A stretch of 64,000 bases of DNA from Acidobacteriota bacterium (GCA_028877275.1 JAPPFP010000007.1:102440-166439); one strand, 5' to 3'. Shown: positions 53,350 through 64,000, numbered from the stretch's first letter. Made by a program: numbers and translations. The notes: generated by a model from the sequence alone, not told the origin.

Positions 53350-54711
53350 ATGCAACAGACAGAAGCCAAGCCGGACCGACAGCTTCCGCCGGGCCCGCCA
53401 CGGAAGAAGCTCCAGACCATGCGCCGGCTGGCGGCCGACTACACCGGTTTCTTCCACTGGCTCCACGAACAGTGGGGCGACATCGTCTACTTCGAGGTGC
53501 CCAACGGAGGGCACTGCGCTGTCTTCGACCCGGACATCGCCGAGGACCTGGTGCGGAAGCCCGAGTTGTTTCAGAAAGACACTCCGGCGTTCGCCTTCGA
53601 GGTCATCCAGTCCCCCTGCCTTGCCAGGACGCCGTTCGGCGACGAGCACCAACGCCTCACGGACCTCACGGTCACCGCGTTCACTCCCGAGCGGACGGCG
53701 GCGTTCAGGCGGATCGCCGTCTCGGAAGCGTCGTCCTTCGCCGGGGAGCTCACGGAAGGAAGCACGGTCGATTTCCGGGCTGAGGTCGAGCGCTACACGT
53801 GGAACGCGCTGACGACTTCGATGCTCGGCGCCGGACGTGAACTGGGCCCGGGGCCTGGTCTGGCGATGATGAGAGCGGCCAAGCTCAGCTTCATCGTGTT
53901 CGCCATGCCCGGATACAGGCTGATCAGGAAACTGCCCCTGCCGCACGATCTGAAGGCGCGCAAGGCGATCAGACCGCTCGATGCGGCCGTGTATGACTCG
54001 ATCCGGAAGGCCAGGGATCCCGACAGTCGGGAAACGAGTCTGATCGCGCACTTTGTCCAGGCGACGGAGCGGGGAGAGTCGGACTGGTCCTTCAGCAGTG
54101 ACTCGGAGATTCGCGACGAGGCGTACGCGGCGTTCGTCGGCGCCTGGGATCCGGCTGTTCATGCGATGGCCTACATTCCGCACTACCTGAGCCGCAATCC
54201 CGGGGTTCGGGCGCGCCTCGAGGAGGAGGTGGATCGCGTCGTCGGCGACCGGCCGCTCTGTGCCGAGGACCTCGAGCGGCTCCCCTACGCCGAGGCCGTC
54301 TTCAACGAGCTGCTTCGTCTTCAGCCTGCGGCGCCGCTCCTGGTGCCCCGCAGGGCGGTGCGGGACACGTCGCTCGGCGGCTACTTCATCCCGAGGGGCA
54401 CTCTGGTCGAGGTCGTCACGCACGTGATGCACCGCCGGGTCGAGTATTGGGAGGACGGCGAAGAGTTCAGGCCTGAGCGCTGGCTGGAGGGACAGGCATG
54501 CCCGCGGGGGGGCTACCTGCCGTTCGGCCTGGAGCCGAGGGGCTGCAGGGGCGTGCCCCTGGCCATGGCCGTCCTCGTGTCCGGACTGGCCGCTCTGGTT
54601 CGGAGATGGCGACTGGAACCCGAATCCGACGAGTTGCCGGCCGACGGCCTGGAGGTCGGGATCCTGAGCAGCCCCATCCGTACCAGGGTGGTGTCCCGAA
54701 AAGCCGCGTAG
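53350..54711 (+). CDS. cytochrome P450 (divergent I-helix and heme loop)
   Basis: 453 residues, starting with LPPGPPRK. The ExxR motif is present (NELLR near residue 318-322), followed by the FRPERW meander and the heme loop FGLEPRGCRG with Cys399. Two consensus positions differ: the I-helix AGxxT reads VGAWDPAV, with no Thr, and the second heme-loop Gly is Glu. Loss of the Thr often goes with peroxygenase or isomerase-type P450 chemistry. It is divergent from the other P450 with a 106-bp gap that must hold both promoters. Confidence 0.88.
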   Translation: MQQTEAKPDRQLPPGPPRKKLQTMRRLAADYTGFFHWLHEQWGDIVYFEVPNGGHCAVFDPDIAEDLVRKPELFQKDTPAFAFEVIQSPCLARTPFGDEHQRLTDLTVTAFTPERTAAFRRIAVSEASSFAGELTEGSTVDFRAEVERYTWNALTTSMLGAGRELGPGPGLAMMRAAKLSFIVFAMPGYRLIRKLPLPHDLKARKAIRPLDAAVYDSIRKARDPDSRETSLIAHFVQATERGESDWSFSSDSEIRDEAYAAFVGAWDPAVHAMAYIPHYLSRNPGVRARLEEEVDRVVGDRPLCAEDLERLPYAEAVFNELLRLQPAAPLLVPRRAVRDTSLGGYFIPRGTLVEVVTHVMHRRVEYWEDGEEFRPERWLEGQACPRGGYLPFGLEPRGCRGVPLAMAVLVSGLAALVRRWRLEPESDELPADGLEVGILSSPIRTRVVSRKAA

Positions 54712-54792
54712 CGCGAGTCGGCAAGCGAACAGATCCCTGCCTCTGTGGCATCATCGGCGGCTGTTCCCGAACAGCGGTCGAAGGAGACAGGC

Positions 54793-56004
54793 ATGGGCAG
54801 GTACGGTCTGACGGACGAGGTAGTCGAGCTCCGCGAACGGATGCGGGAGTTCATCGACGGCGAGGTGATTCCGGCCGAGCCGGAGCTGGATTCGGAGTCG
54901 GGAGAGGACCGCACGCGCGGCCGGCTGGCCGAGCTGAAGGTGCTGGCCAAGCAGCGGGGCCTTTGGGCGCTGGGCCATCCGGCCGAGATCGGCGGCGGCG
55001 GGCTGCCGCTCATGCCGTTCGTCTACCTGAACGAGATCATCGGCCGCTCGCACTACGGCCAGATCGCGGTCGGCTCCGCATCGATGCAGGACTCGATCAT
55101 GCTCCACCTGTACGCCAGTGACGAGCAGAGGGAGCGCTGGCTCAAGCCGCTGGTGGCGGGCGACATCTATCCGTCGGTCGGCCTCACCGAGCCCGAGGTC
55201 GCGGGCTCCGACCCGACTTTGATGCAGACCCGGGCGGTGCTCGACGGCGACGACTGGGTGATCAACGGCCACAAGTGGTTCACCAGCGGCGCCAGCCGTG
55301 CCGCGTTCACGACCTGCTTCGCGTTGACCGAGCCCGAGGCCCAGGGGCACCGCAAGTTCTCCTCGATCATCGTGCCGACGGACACCCCTGGCTACGAGAT
55401 CGTGAGAGCGGTGCCGACGATGGGCACCACGTCGGGCCAGCACTGCGAGGTGCGCTACAACGATGTCCGGGTGCCGAAGGACAACATCCTCGGCGGCCGC
55501 GGCGAGGGCTTCGTCATTGCCCAGAGGCGCCTGGGTCCGGGGCGGATCTTCCACTGCATGAGGTGGCTCGGTCAGGCCCAGCGGGCCTTCGAGCTGATGT
55601 GCGACCGCGCCAAGTCGCGCTGGGCGCACGGCTCCTACCTGTCGGAGAAGGGTGAGATTCAGCGCTACGTCGCCGAGTCGGCGGCTGAGATCCAGGCCGC
55701 CCGGCTGATGACCCTGGACGCCGCCGAGGCGATGGACCGTGGCGAGCAGGCGCGGGTCGAGATCTCGCTGATCAAGTTCTGGGGCGCGCGGATGCTCCAC
55801 AACGTGATCGACCGGGCGATCCAGGTCCACGGCGCCCTGGGAGTCACGGGCGACACGCCGCTCGAGAAGATGTACCGCGAGGCGCGCTACGCGCGCCTGT
55901 ACGACGGCCCGGACGAGGTGCACCGGATGGTCGTGGCGCGGCGCATCCTGCGCGATCCGCTGGGGCGGGTGCCGTGGGGCACATTGGGCGGTGGCGAGAA
56001 CTAG
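54793..56004 (+). CDS. acyl-CoA dehydrogenase
   Basis: 403 residues of the FAD-dependent ACAD family, removing two hydrogens from an acyl-CoA. LTEPEVAGSD is the flavin-binding segment, INGHKWFTSGA the next, and the C-terminal YREARYARLYDGPDEVHRMVVAR contains the region of the catalytic base. A clear GAAGGAG site precedes the ATG at 54793. The chain-length preference is unknown. It overlaps the ceramidase-like gene by 14 bp. Confidence 0.92.
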   Translation: MGRYGLTDEVVELRERMREFIDGEVIPAEPELDSESGEDRTRGRLAELKVLAKQRGLWALGHPAEIGGGGLPLMPFVYLNEIIGRSHYGQIAVGSASMQDSIMLHLYASDEQRERWLKPLVAGDIYPSVGLTEPEVAGSDPTLMQTRAVLDGDDWVINGHKWFTSGASRAAFTTCFALTEPEAQGHRKFSSIIVPTDTPGYEIVRAVPTMGTTSGQHCEVRYNDVRVPKDNILGGRGEGFVIAQRRLGPGRIFHCMRWLGQAQRAFELMCDRAKSRWAHGSYLSEKGEIQRYVAESAAEIQAARLMTLDAAEAMDRGEQARVEISLIKFWGARMLHNVIDRAIQVHGALGVTGDTPLEKMYREARYARLYDGPDEVHRMVVARRILRDPLGRVPWGTLGGGEN

Positions 56005-57370
56005 GAGCTTGCGACCGATCGGCGCGGTGGCGGGTCTTGTCGTTCTCGGAGGGATCGGCATGACGCCATCGCCAACCACCGCCCAGCTTCGCGCCGGCGC
56101 CGCCGCGGTCGAGATCACGCCGCCGGCCGGCTCCCTGCTCTACGGCTACGGCGCGCGCGGAACGAACCGGTCGACGGGAGTTCACGACTCGCTCTATGCG
56201 CGAGCGCTCGTCCTCGAGGCGGGCGGCGAGACAGTGGCGATCGTGACGCTCGATCTCGGCTCGATCCGCAAGGAGAACACCCTGCCGATCCGGCAGGCCG
56301 TGCTGGATGCCGCCGGCTTCGACCACGTCCTGCTGAACGCGTCGCACACGCACTCCGCGCCGCTGTTCGAGGCGGACTTCCCGAGCGCAGGGGGTCGGTG
56401 GGTCGAGGAGCTCGAGCGGAAGATCGCCGGCGTCATTCTTGAGGCCCACGCCTCTCTCCGCCCGGCGCGTGTCGCGGTGGGCTGGGGCCGGGCGAGCGAG
56501 GGGCACAACCGGCGCCGGGTGCTTCCCGACGGCAGCGTCGAGATGTTCTGGCGCAACCGCGAGCGCCTGCCGACCGCGCCGCTCGACGAGTCCGTCGGCG
56601 TGCTGGCGGTCGACGGCGCGGATGGCGAAGCGATCGCCACTGTGGTCAACTTCGCCGTTCACCCGGTCATCCTGGGGCCGGAGAACATGCTCGTCTCGGC
56701 CGACTATCCGGGCGCGATGGCGGCGCTTGTCGCCGAGCGCGGAGGCGGCGTGCCGATGCTCCTGCAGGGCGCCGCCGGCGACATCAACCCGTTCTGGGAC
56801 AAGACGCCGCCCGCGGAAGGTGGCTTCGAGCAGGTCCGGATGGCGGGGGAGCGGCTGGGGCAGGAAGTCCTCCGCATCCGCGCCGACCTGGCCGCGGCGG
56901 AGGCGTTTCACGATCCGGCGACCCTGTCGGTGAAGCGCCACCTGGTGACGCTCGATCCACGCTGGGACCTGGACTCCCCCGTGGTCGAGGAGGGCTTCCG
57001 GCGGCACGGTCTGGAAGCGTCGCTTCGGAGGTACCGCGCTCGCTTTCCGCGCGAGCGGGAGGCCGAGGTGAACACCCTGGTTCTCGGCGAGCTCGGCGCG
57101 GGCCAGTTCGCCCTGGCCACCTTCCCGGGCGAGTTCTTCGTCGAGCACCAGCTCCGGCTCCGGGCCGAGGCGCAGGTGCCTCACGTCTTCTTCGCCGGCT
57201 ACACGAACGGCGAACTCGCCTACTTCCCGACCATCGCGGCTGCCGCCCAGGGCGGCTACGGCGGCAGGGAGGCTACGATCGTCGAGGTCGGCGCCGGCGA
57301 GAAGCTGGTCGATCTGGCCGCGATCTCGATCCTCGAACAGGCCGGTTGGCTCCACGACGCGCCCCCTTGA
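55991..57370 (+). CDS. neutral ceramidase-like exported hydrolase
   Basis: 459 residues with a signal peptide (VAGLVVLGGIGMTPSPTTA). The neutral/alkaline non-lysosomal ceramidase N-terminal domain is shown by GAAAVEITPPAG, GYGARG, NASHTHSAP (zinc ligands), NFAVHPVILG and LQGAAGDINP. True ceramidases have about 650 residues with a C-terminal Ig-like domain that is absent here, so the substrate may differ. The GTG start overlaps the acyl-CoA dehydrogenase stop. Confidence 0.85.
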   Translation: MARTRSLRPIGAVAGLVVLGGIGMTPSPTTAQLRAGAAAVEITPPAGSLLYGYGARGTNRSTGVHDSLYARALVLEAGGETVAIVTLDLGSIRKENTLPIRQAVLDAAGFDHVLLNASHTHSAPLFEADFPSAGGRWVEELERKIAGVILEAHASLRPARVAVGWGRASEGHNRRRVLPDGSVEMFWRNRERLPTAPLDESVGVLAVDGADGEAIATVVNFAVHPVILGPENMLVSADYPGAMAALVAERGGGVPMLLQGAAGDINPFWDKTPPAEGGFEQVRMAGERLGQEVLRIRADLAAAEAFHDPATLSVKRHLVTLDPRWDLDSPVVEEGFRRHGLEASLRRYRARFPREREAEVNTLVLGELGAGQFALATFPGEFFVEHQLRLRAEAQVPHVFFAGYTNGELAYFPTIAAAAQGGYGGREATIVEVGAGEKLVDLAAISILEQAGWLHDAPP

Positions 57371-57414
57371 CGCCGGCCGCTCCAATCCGAATCGCCCCTC
57401 CAGGAGGCTTCGTC

Positions 57415-59382
<1,968 letters not shown>

Positions 59383-59435
59383 ACACCGAGAACGGGTCAC
59401 GCACGGCCCCGCCGGCGTGGCGCCCCTGCCGCGCC

Positions 59436-60584
59436 TCAGAAGTCGAAGTGCAGGAACAGGCCGACGTGTTCGACCGATCCGGCGCCGGCCGGGTCGGTCG
59501 ATACGTAGTTGCCAAGGAACCGCAAGTTGCTGCGGAGGTACCAGTTGAGGGCGACGGAGAGACTCTGCTGGCTGCCGCCGAGAACGGATCCGCGGCTCAG
59601 ATCGATGTGGTCCCAGCGCGCCGCCAGTTCCCAGGCGCCCCTGCCGTCGGGCATGGGCGCCTTCGGCCTCAACCGGGTGAAGCTGCGGGAGCTGCGGCTG
59701 TAGGGCTTCCTCTCTCCGGTGAGGAACCAGCCCGCTTCGACGTACTGGGCCTCGAACCGGGCCCTCCGGCCGTCTGTCAGAAGGTCCACCTGGGCGGACA
59801 GCACCTCGCCCTGCAGCCAGAAGGAACTCCGCGCCAGCAGGAACTCGGCGCCTGCCAGTCGCAAGCCGTCCGCAGGCAGCCGTCCGGTGTTGACCGTGCG
59901 CGGCGCGAGTCGCACGCCGGTGCGGCCGCGCAGACGGACGGTGTCCGCGGTGGGCTGGCGCTGCGAGAGGGCCACGCCGAGGTGGAGCAGGGGATCACTT
60001 CCTTCGTCTCCGTTCAGCGCGAGGCCGGTGAGGCGTCCACTCAGGCTCAAGTCCGAGCCTGGACGCATGTCGTAGCCGTCGCTGTCGCGGAAGGCGCCGA
60101 CCGCCCAGGCGACGCGGTCGCCGGGAAGCCGGTCGTGGACCATGAAGCCCAGGTTGCGGCCCGGCGCCAGGGCGGTGACCGCGGCGGGACGCGCGATGAA
60201 GGAGTGGGAGTTCGACGACTGCTGGATGGAGAGGCTGAACGGCTCCTTGAAGTGGCCCGCGCGGAAGGTGGCCGCGTCGTCGTTGGGCGTCGCCTCGATG
60301 AAAACGTCCGTGGGCACGACGTCCCCGCTCGCGAAGTCGTGCTCGATCTTGAACGTGAAGCGGTCGAGAAACTCGCCGTTCAGCACCAGGCGGGCGCGCC
60401 GCCAGTCGACGCCGTCCTCGAACTGGAACCGTTCCTCCAGAGCCGGATCGGGAGAGGAGGTGCTGGCTTCGACGTGAACTCGCCCGCCGACGGAGATGTC
60501 GAAGGCTCCCTCCTCGGCCTGTGTTGTCGTGGCCGCGCCTACCAGAGTCAGCGTAGCGAGAGCCAGGGAACGGAACATTCGCAC
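59436..60584 (-). CDS. phosphate-selective porin O/P-family outer-membrane protein
   Basis: 382 residues. A signal peptide (LALATLTLVGAATTTQAE) is followed by a Porin_O_P type barrel: the WRRARLVLNGEFLDRFTFKIEHDF and EPFSLSIQQSSNSHSF segments are characteristic, and the chain ends in LFLHFDF with terminal Phe. OprO/OprP pass phosphate or polyphosphate. Divergence from phoB and a Pho box in its promoter (60671-60687) support a phosphate role. Confidence 0.87.
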   Translation of the reverse strand: MRMFRSLALATLTLVGAATTTQAEEGAFDISVGGRVHVEASTSSPDPALEERFQFEDGVDWRRARLVLNGEFLDRFTFKIEHDFASGDVVPTDVFIEATPNDDAATFRAGHFKEPFSLSIQQSSNSHSFIARPAAVTALAPGRNLGFMVHDRLPGDRVAWAVGAFRDSDGYDMRPGSDLSLSGRLTGLALNGDEGSDPLLHLGVALSQRQPTADTVRLRGRTGVRLAPRTVNTGRLPADGLRLAGAEFLLARSSFWLQGEVLSAQVDLLTDGRRARFEAQYVEAGWFLTGERKPYSRSSRSFTRLRPKAPMPDGRGAWELAARWDHIDLSRGSVLGGSQQSLSVALNWYLRSNLRFLGNYVSTDPAGAGSVEHVGLFLHFDF

Positions 60585-60670
60585 TTCTCGCTGGGTCGGT
60601 ATGGGTCCCGGTGGTCGCGCCGAGAGTAGCCGGCCCGGCGGCCGCTGGCGCCGATACGTTGTTGAAGAGG

Positions 60671-60687
60671 CGTGAAGAGACCGTGAA
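60671..60687 (-). promoter_or_regulatory. predicted Pho box for the porin gene
   Basis: Read on the minus strand, two perfect TTCACG half-sites (60687-60682 and 60676-60671) are 11 bp apart, about 90 bp upstream of the porin start codon. They sit next to, and oppositely oriented from, the phoB box in the 182-bp divergent gap. Confidence 0.55.
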
Positions 60688-60694
60688 GATGAGC

Positions 60695-60727
60695 TTTATC
60701 GCCCGTTCACGAAAGTCTGGCTAGCCT
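60695..60727 (+). promoter_or_regulatory. predicted Pho box and -10 upstream of phoB
   Basis: TTTATC (60695) and TTCACG (60706) are 11 bp apart. After 10 bp comes TAGCCT (60722-60727) as a TAnnnT -10. The order GTTCACGAA-N5-GGCTA is identical to that before pstS. Confidence 0.6.
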
Positions 60728-60766
60728 AGGAGCAGGTCAAACCGTGCTGAAGGTCCCGGACGTTTC

Positions 60767-61462
60767 ATGAGCCCCACGAAGGTCGTCGTCATCGAGGACG
60801 AGCCCGACATCCTCGAGTTGATCGAGTACAACCTCCGGCGGGAGGGCTTCGAGGTCGCCACGGCAACCAGCGGCCGAACCGGTCTCTCCGTGATCGGTCG
60901 TGAAAAGCCCGACATCGTGCTGCTCGACCTGTTGCTGCCCGGCCTGGACGGTCTGGACGTCTGCCGCCGCCTTCGCGCCGTGGAGTCGACGCGCAATCTG
61001 CCCGTGATCATGGTCACGGCTCGAGGCGAGGAGAGCGATGTCGTGCTCGGTCTGGGCGTTGGTGCGGACGACTACATCCACAAGCCCTTCAGCCCCCGCG
61101 AACTGATCGCCCGTGTCCGGGCGGTCCTGCGGCGGGGGCCGATGCGCGTTGGCGACCCGGATCGGGGAGTCGTTCGCGGGCCGCTCGTGATCGACCCGGT
61201 CAAGCACCGGATCAAGGTCGACGGCCGGCGTTTGGAGTTCACGCCCACCGAGTTCCGTCTGCTCCACTTCCTGGCTTCGCATCCGGGCCGCGTGTTCACC
61301 CGTGGCCAACTGCTCGACCGCGCGATCGGGGACCGGGCCGTGGTCATCGACCGGAACATCGACGTCCATGTCCGTGCGGTCCGCAAGAAACTCGGACCGC
61401 ACCGTGGCCTGCTCCAGACCGTGCGAGGTATCGGCTACTGCTTCCGCGAGGAAGAAGGGTAG
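60767..61462 (+). CDS. phoB: phosphate regulon response regulator PhoB
   Basis: 231 residues. The receiver domain has the acidic pocket EDE at residues 10-12, phospho-acceptor Asp54 (VLLDLLLPG), Thr in VTAR and Lys in HKPF. The C-terminal OmpR-type winged helix (FTPTEFRLLHFLASHPGRVFTRGQLLD) binds direct repeats. PhoB assignment rests on the adjacent phoR and phoU and the predicted boxes before itself, pstS and the porin. Confidence 0.9.
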   Translation: MSPTKVVVIEDEPDILELIEYNLRREGFEVATATSGRTGLSVIGREKPDIVLLDLLLPGLDGLDVCRRLRAVESTRNLPVIMVTARGEESDVVLGLGVGADDYIHKPFSPRELIARVRAVLRRGPMRVGDPDRGVVRGPLVIDPVKHRIKVDGRRLEFTPTEFRLLHFLASHPGRVFTRGQLLDRAIGDRAVVIDRNIDVHVRAVRKKLGPHRGLLQTVRGIGYCFREEEG

Positions 61463-61531
61463 CGCCGGATCGGCCTGGGTGTAGGTTGTGAGGAGCCGGC
61501 TCGGCTGCCGCGCGGCCGCCCGGGAGTCTCG

Positions 61532-62911
61532 ATGATGCGCTCACCCTTGTTCTGGCGCCTCTTTCTGGGCGGGATTGCGCTGCTGGTCACGGGTCTCGTG
61601 GCAGGCGGAGCGGCGGCCTCGAGCCGCGTCGGCGCGCTCCTGGCTTGGACCGTGGCGCTCCTGGCCGGCGTCGGTGTGGGTCTGGCCGCCGGCCGGCTGG
61701 CGAAGCGGGCACGTAGTCTGCTGGCAAGGGCCGCGGCGCTCGGCTCGCCCGTTCAGGCGAGAGATGCCGGCCGCGGCGACGAGTTCGCCCGGCTCGAGGC
61801 CCGTCTCGATGAGAACGAGGCGCGCTTCGTGGAACAGGTGGAGCAGCTCAAGGCGGAACGCAACCGGCTGACGGCGGTGCTGGGCGGCATGGTCGAAGGA
61901 GTGGTGGCGATCGATCGCGACCGGCAGGTGCTGCACCTGAACGCGGTGGCCGCGAACTGGTTCGGACGCCCGGTGCCCGAGTTGGCGCTCGGGCGTCCGA
62001 TCTACGAGCTGTCGCGGCAGCCGGAGATCTCGGGCGCTCTGATCGAGGCGATGGAAAAGCGGACGCAGGTGAGTCGCACCTTCGCCTTGGTCCGCTTCGC
62101 CGGCCAGGACGGCGGTCCTAACAGGTTCGAGCTCAACGCATCGCCCCTGCTCTCGTCCCGCCGGGACGGCGAACTGGTGGAAGGGGCGGTGGCTGTGATC
62201 CACGACATCACGGAGCTGGAGCGGCTGGAGAGCGTGCGCCGCGACTTCGTGTCGAATGTCTCGCACGAGCTGAAGACGCCGCTGACCGCCATTCACGGCT
62301 ACGTGGAAACCCTGCTGGAGGCCGATCCGATCGACGGCCCGACGCGAGGTCGCTTCCTGCGCAAGATCCGCCGGCAGAGCAACCGTCTGGGCGCGCTGGT
62401 TTCCGATCTGCTCACTCTGTCGCGGATCGAGTCCTCGACTGAGCCTCCGGAAGAGGTCGTCGATCTGCGGTCGGCGGCCGGCGAGGTGTTGAATCTGCTC
62501 GGACCGGCGAGCGAGGAGCGGGGTCTCGAGCTCGTCGCGGAGTTCCCCGAGGAGGCGGTCGAGGTGCTGGGCGAAGAGGAAGCGATCCGGCAGGCGCTGT
62601 CGAACCTGGTCGACAACGCGGTCAAGTACTCGTCGGCCGGCGGTCGCGTGCTGGTCCGCCTGCAGGCGAAGAACGGGCGGGCGGTGCTCGAGGTCGAAGA
62701 CCGGGGACCGGGCATCGCCAGCGAGCACCTGGACCGCATCTTCGAACGCTTCTACCGCGTCGACCGCGCCCGCTCCCGGGAGCTCGGCGGCACCGGCCTC
62801 GGGCTGGCGATCGTCAAGAATGTCGCCAGACGACACGGCGGGGGAGTGGAGGTCGAGAGCGAACGGGGACAAGGCTCCACGTTCCGGCTCTGGTTGCCTG
62901 CGGCAGAATAG
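61532..62911 (+). CDS. phoR: phosphate regulon sensor histidine kinase PhoR
   Basis: 459 residues. Two N-terminal membrane helices separated by only a few residues (residues about 8-50), then a coiled segment and PAS domain (LTAVLGGMVEGVVAIDRD). The HisKA box has His245 in FVSNVSHELKTPL, and the ATPase domain has N, G1 and G2 boxes (NLVDNAVKYS, DRGPGIA, GTGLGLAIVK). A tiny periplasmic loop is typical of PhoR, which senses phosphate through PhoU and PstB rather than directly. The gap of 69 bp from phoB has no clear promoter. Confidence 0.9.
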   Translation: MMRSPLFWRLFLGGIALLVTGLVAGGAAASSRVGALLAWTVALLAGVGVGLAAGRLAKRARSLLARAAALGSPVQARDAGRGDEFARLEARLDENEARFVEQVEQLKAERNRLTAVLGGMVEGVVAIDRDRQVLHLNAVAANWFGRPVPELALGRPIYELSRQPEISGALIEAMEKRTQVSRTFALVRFAGQDGGPNRFELNASPLLSSRRDGELVEGAVAVIHDITELERLESVRRDFVSNVSHELKTPLTAIHGYVETLLEADPIDGPTRGRFLRKIRRQSNRLGALVSDLLTLSRIESSTEPPEEVVDLRSAAGEVLNLLGPASEERGLELVAEFPEEAVEVLGEEEAIRQALSNLVDNAVKYSSAGGRVLVRLQAKNGRAVLEVEDRGPGIASEHLDRIFERFYRVDRARSRELGGTGLGLAIVKNVARRHGGGVEVESERGQGSTFRLWLPAAE

Positions 62912-62918
62912 GGCGTAC

Positions 62919-62935
62919 TTCACGCGTTCTTCACA
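62919..62935 (+). promoter_or_regulatory. predicted Pho box upstream of phoU
   Basis: TTCACG (62919) and TTCACA (62930) are 11 bp apart in the 59-bp phoR-phoU gap. No convincing -10 follows at the expected place, so this site is the weakest of the four. Confidence 0.45.
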
Positions 62936-62970
62936 CGGCTGCGCGACATTTCTGGGCGAGGAGCAAGGCT

Positions 62971-63627
62971 TTGGGAATCCATCTGCAGCGCGATCTGGAC
63001 GAGGTGACGCGGTCGCTCCTTGAGGTGGCGGCGATGGTCGAGGACATGATCGCGAAGTCCCTGCAGGCGCTCCGGTCGCGAAGCGTCGATCTGGCCCATG
63101 AGGTTCAGCGGCAGGACCGCGTCATCGATACCCGGGAGATCGAGGTCGAGGAGGATTGCCTCAAGATCCTGGCCCTGCACTCGCCGGTGGCGTCGGACCT
63201 CCGGATGGTCGTGACCTGGCTCAAGGTGAACAACGACCTCGAGCGTGCGGGCGATCTGGCCCGGAACCTGGCCGAGCGGGCGGAGAGCCTCGCCGTGGCG
63301 GAGCCGGTCGAGATCCCGCAGGAGATCTGGACCATGGCTGAGCGCATCCCGAAGATGCTTCGCTCCGCCCTGGACGCGGTCGTGGGAGGCGACACGGACC
63401 TCGCGCGCTCGGTCATTGCCGAGGACGAGGTCGTCGACCGAAGCCACGAGGCCATGTACAGCGTAGTGGCGGCGATGATCAAGGAAGAACCCGCGTCCGC
63501 GGCGGTCTGCATCCAGTTCCTGTCGATCTCGCGCTACCTGGAGCGGATGGCGGATCTTGCGACGAACATCGCCGAGGACGTCGTCTTCCTGGTCGACGGC
63601 GAGGTGGTGCGTCACCAGGCGTCGTAG
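62971..63627 (+). CDS. phoU: phosphate signalling protein PhoU
   Basis: 218 residues of two PhoU three-helix bundles. Metal-binding E/DxxxD motifs are seen in RQDRVIDTREIEVEE and again in AEDEVVDRSHE; LKVNNDLERAGDLARNLAERA and YLERMADLATNIAEDVVFL are the conserved helices. PhoU damps PhoR and controls Pst activity. The TTG start follows GAGGAG. It lies with phoBR, 11 kb away from the pst operon. Confidence 0.92.
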   Translation: MGIHLQRDLDEVTRSLLEVAAMVEDMIAKSLQALRSRSVDLAHEVQRQDRVIDTREIEVEEDCLKILALHSPVASDLRMVVTWLKVNNDLERAGDLARNLAERAESLAVAEPVEIPQEIWTMAERIPKMLRSALDAVVGGDTDLARSVIAEDEVVDRSHEAMYSVVAAMIKEEPASAAVCIQFLSISRYLERMADLATNIAEDVVFLVDGEVVRHQAS

Positions 63628-63633
63628 GGGGGG

Positions 63634-63662
63634 TTTACGGCTGCCGCAGAAGCGGCTAGACT
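63634..63662 (+). promoter_or_regulatory. promoter of the tRNA-Thr/tuf transcript
   Basis: TTTACG (63634-63639), 17-bp spacer and TAGACT (63657-63662). The remaining gap up to the tRNA (63663-63801) shows no gene. Confidence 0.6.
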
Positions 63663-63801
63663 CCGCCCCTTCCCCGCGAAGCACCGCCGGAGTTGGACTC
63701 CGAGGTGCGGGTCGCATTGCGTGTCGAGGGTCGACCTGGGGAGCGGAAACGGGGGTCCCGAACACACCAGAGACTTGAAGGCGGGGAAACCTGAGACGGC
63801 T

Positions 63802-63876
63802 GCCCACGTGGCTCAGGGGTAGAGCACTTCCTTGGTAAGGAAGGGGTCACCGGTTCAAATCCGGTCGTGGGCTCCA
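63802..63876 (+). tRNA. tRNA-Thr (anticodon GGT)
   Basis: Acceptor GCCCACG/CGTGGGC, anticodon loop TTGGTAA, T-loop GGTTCAAATCC and an encoded CCA. It precedes tuf by 70 bp, as the thrT-tufB pair does in enterobacteria. Confidence 0.97.
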
Positions 63877-63946
63877 GACAGGCTTATCCAGGCAGAACAC
63901 AAACACGGACAGTTGATCCGCTGAGGCGGGAGAGGCAACGAGCGTC

Positions 63947-64000
63947 ATGGCGAAGGAGAAGTTCGAGCGTACGAAGCCGCACGTGAACGTGGGGACGATT
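63947..64000 (+). CDS. tuf: elongation factor Tu, first 18 codons
   Basis: The frame from the ATG at 63947 reads MAKEKFERTKPHVNVGTI, the standard N-terminus of bacterial EF-Tu, and runs off the window. It carries aminoacyl-tRNA to the ribosome. A GGCGGGAGAGG ribosome-binding region lies upstream. Confidence 0.96.
   Translation, partial: MAKEKFERTKPHVNVGTI

Overview
The window is about 67% GC (judged by eye), densely coding, and comes from a Gram-negative (diderm) bacterium. It has lipoproteins, a LolCDE-like transporter, outer-membrane barrels, O-antigen-ligase-like and RlpA/SPOR proteins. The mix of a ThuA-like protein, a lipase-maturation-factor homologue, an S9 peptidase, neutral ceramidase, P450s and a Porin_O_P barrel suits an Acidobacteriota-like or similar environmental lineage. 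That placement is inference from gene content; no rRNA is present. No gap between genes exceeds 300 bp. The longest, at 18269-18439, 27329-27524, 33893-34116, 60585-60766 and 63628-63801, are described as features or in neighbouring entries.

Region 1 (1-33.6 kb) is mostly core genes: clpX (partial)-lon-engB-rho, a DUF362 protein, an O-antigen-ligase-like protein, a GGDEF protein, an SDR plus molybdopterin oxidoreductase pair, rsmA, ftsK, fmt-rsmB, HU, a glycosyltransferase, moaC, a NamZ-like protein, serA, rlpA, purB, argF, an ITPase-like protein and coaE. A long translation operon follows: rplM-rpsI-rpsB-tsf-pyrH-frr-ispDF-rlmB, headed by a good sigma70 promoter and a possibly structured leader. 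Three tRNAs (Thr-Tyr-Gly) follow with their own promoter.

Region 2 (33.9-59.4 kb) is accessory. It opens with a cluster of hairpin repeats that includes inverted and direct partial copies of the tRNA-Gly 3' end. Then come an exported RidA, ThuA-like and lipase-maturation-factor proteins, an aminotransferase, a CitE-like lyase, a sulfatase lipoprotein, and a five-gene LolA-like/ABC/beta-barrel cassette. A complete Pst phosphate transporter with two different PstB subunits follows, then two divergent P450s, an SRPBCC protein, an acyl-CoA dehydrogenase, a ceramidase and an S9 peptidase.

Region 3 (59.4-64 kb) holds the phosphate-response genes: a Porin_O_P gene divergent from phoB-phoR, then phoU. 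It ends with tRNA-Thr(GGT) and the start of tuf. The pstS, phoB, porin and phoU promoters share TTCACG-like half-sites spaced exactly 11 bp apart, so these loci look like one Pho regulon. The two most interesting observations are the complementary degeneracy of the two PstB ATPases and these matching Pho boxes.
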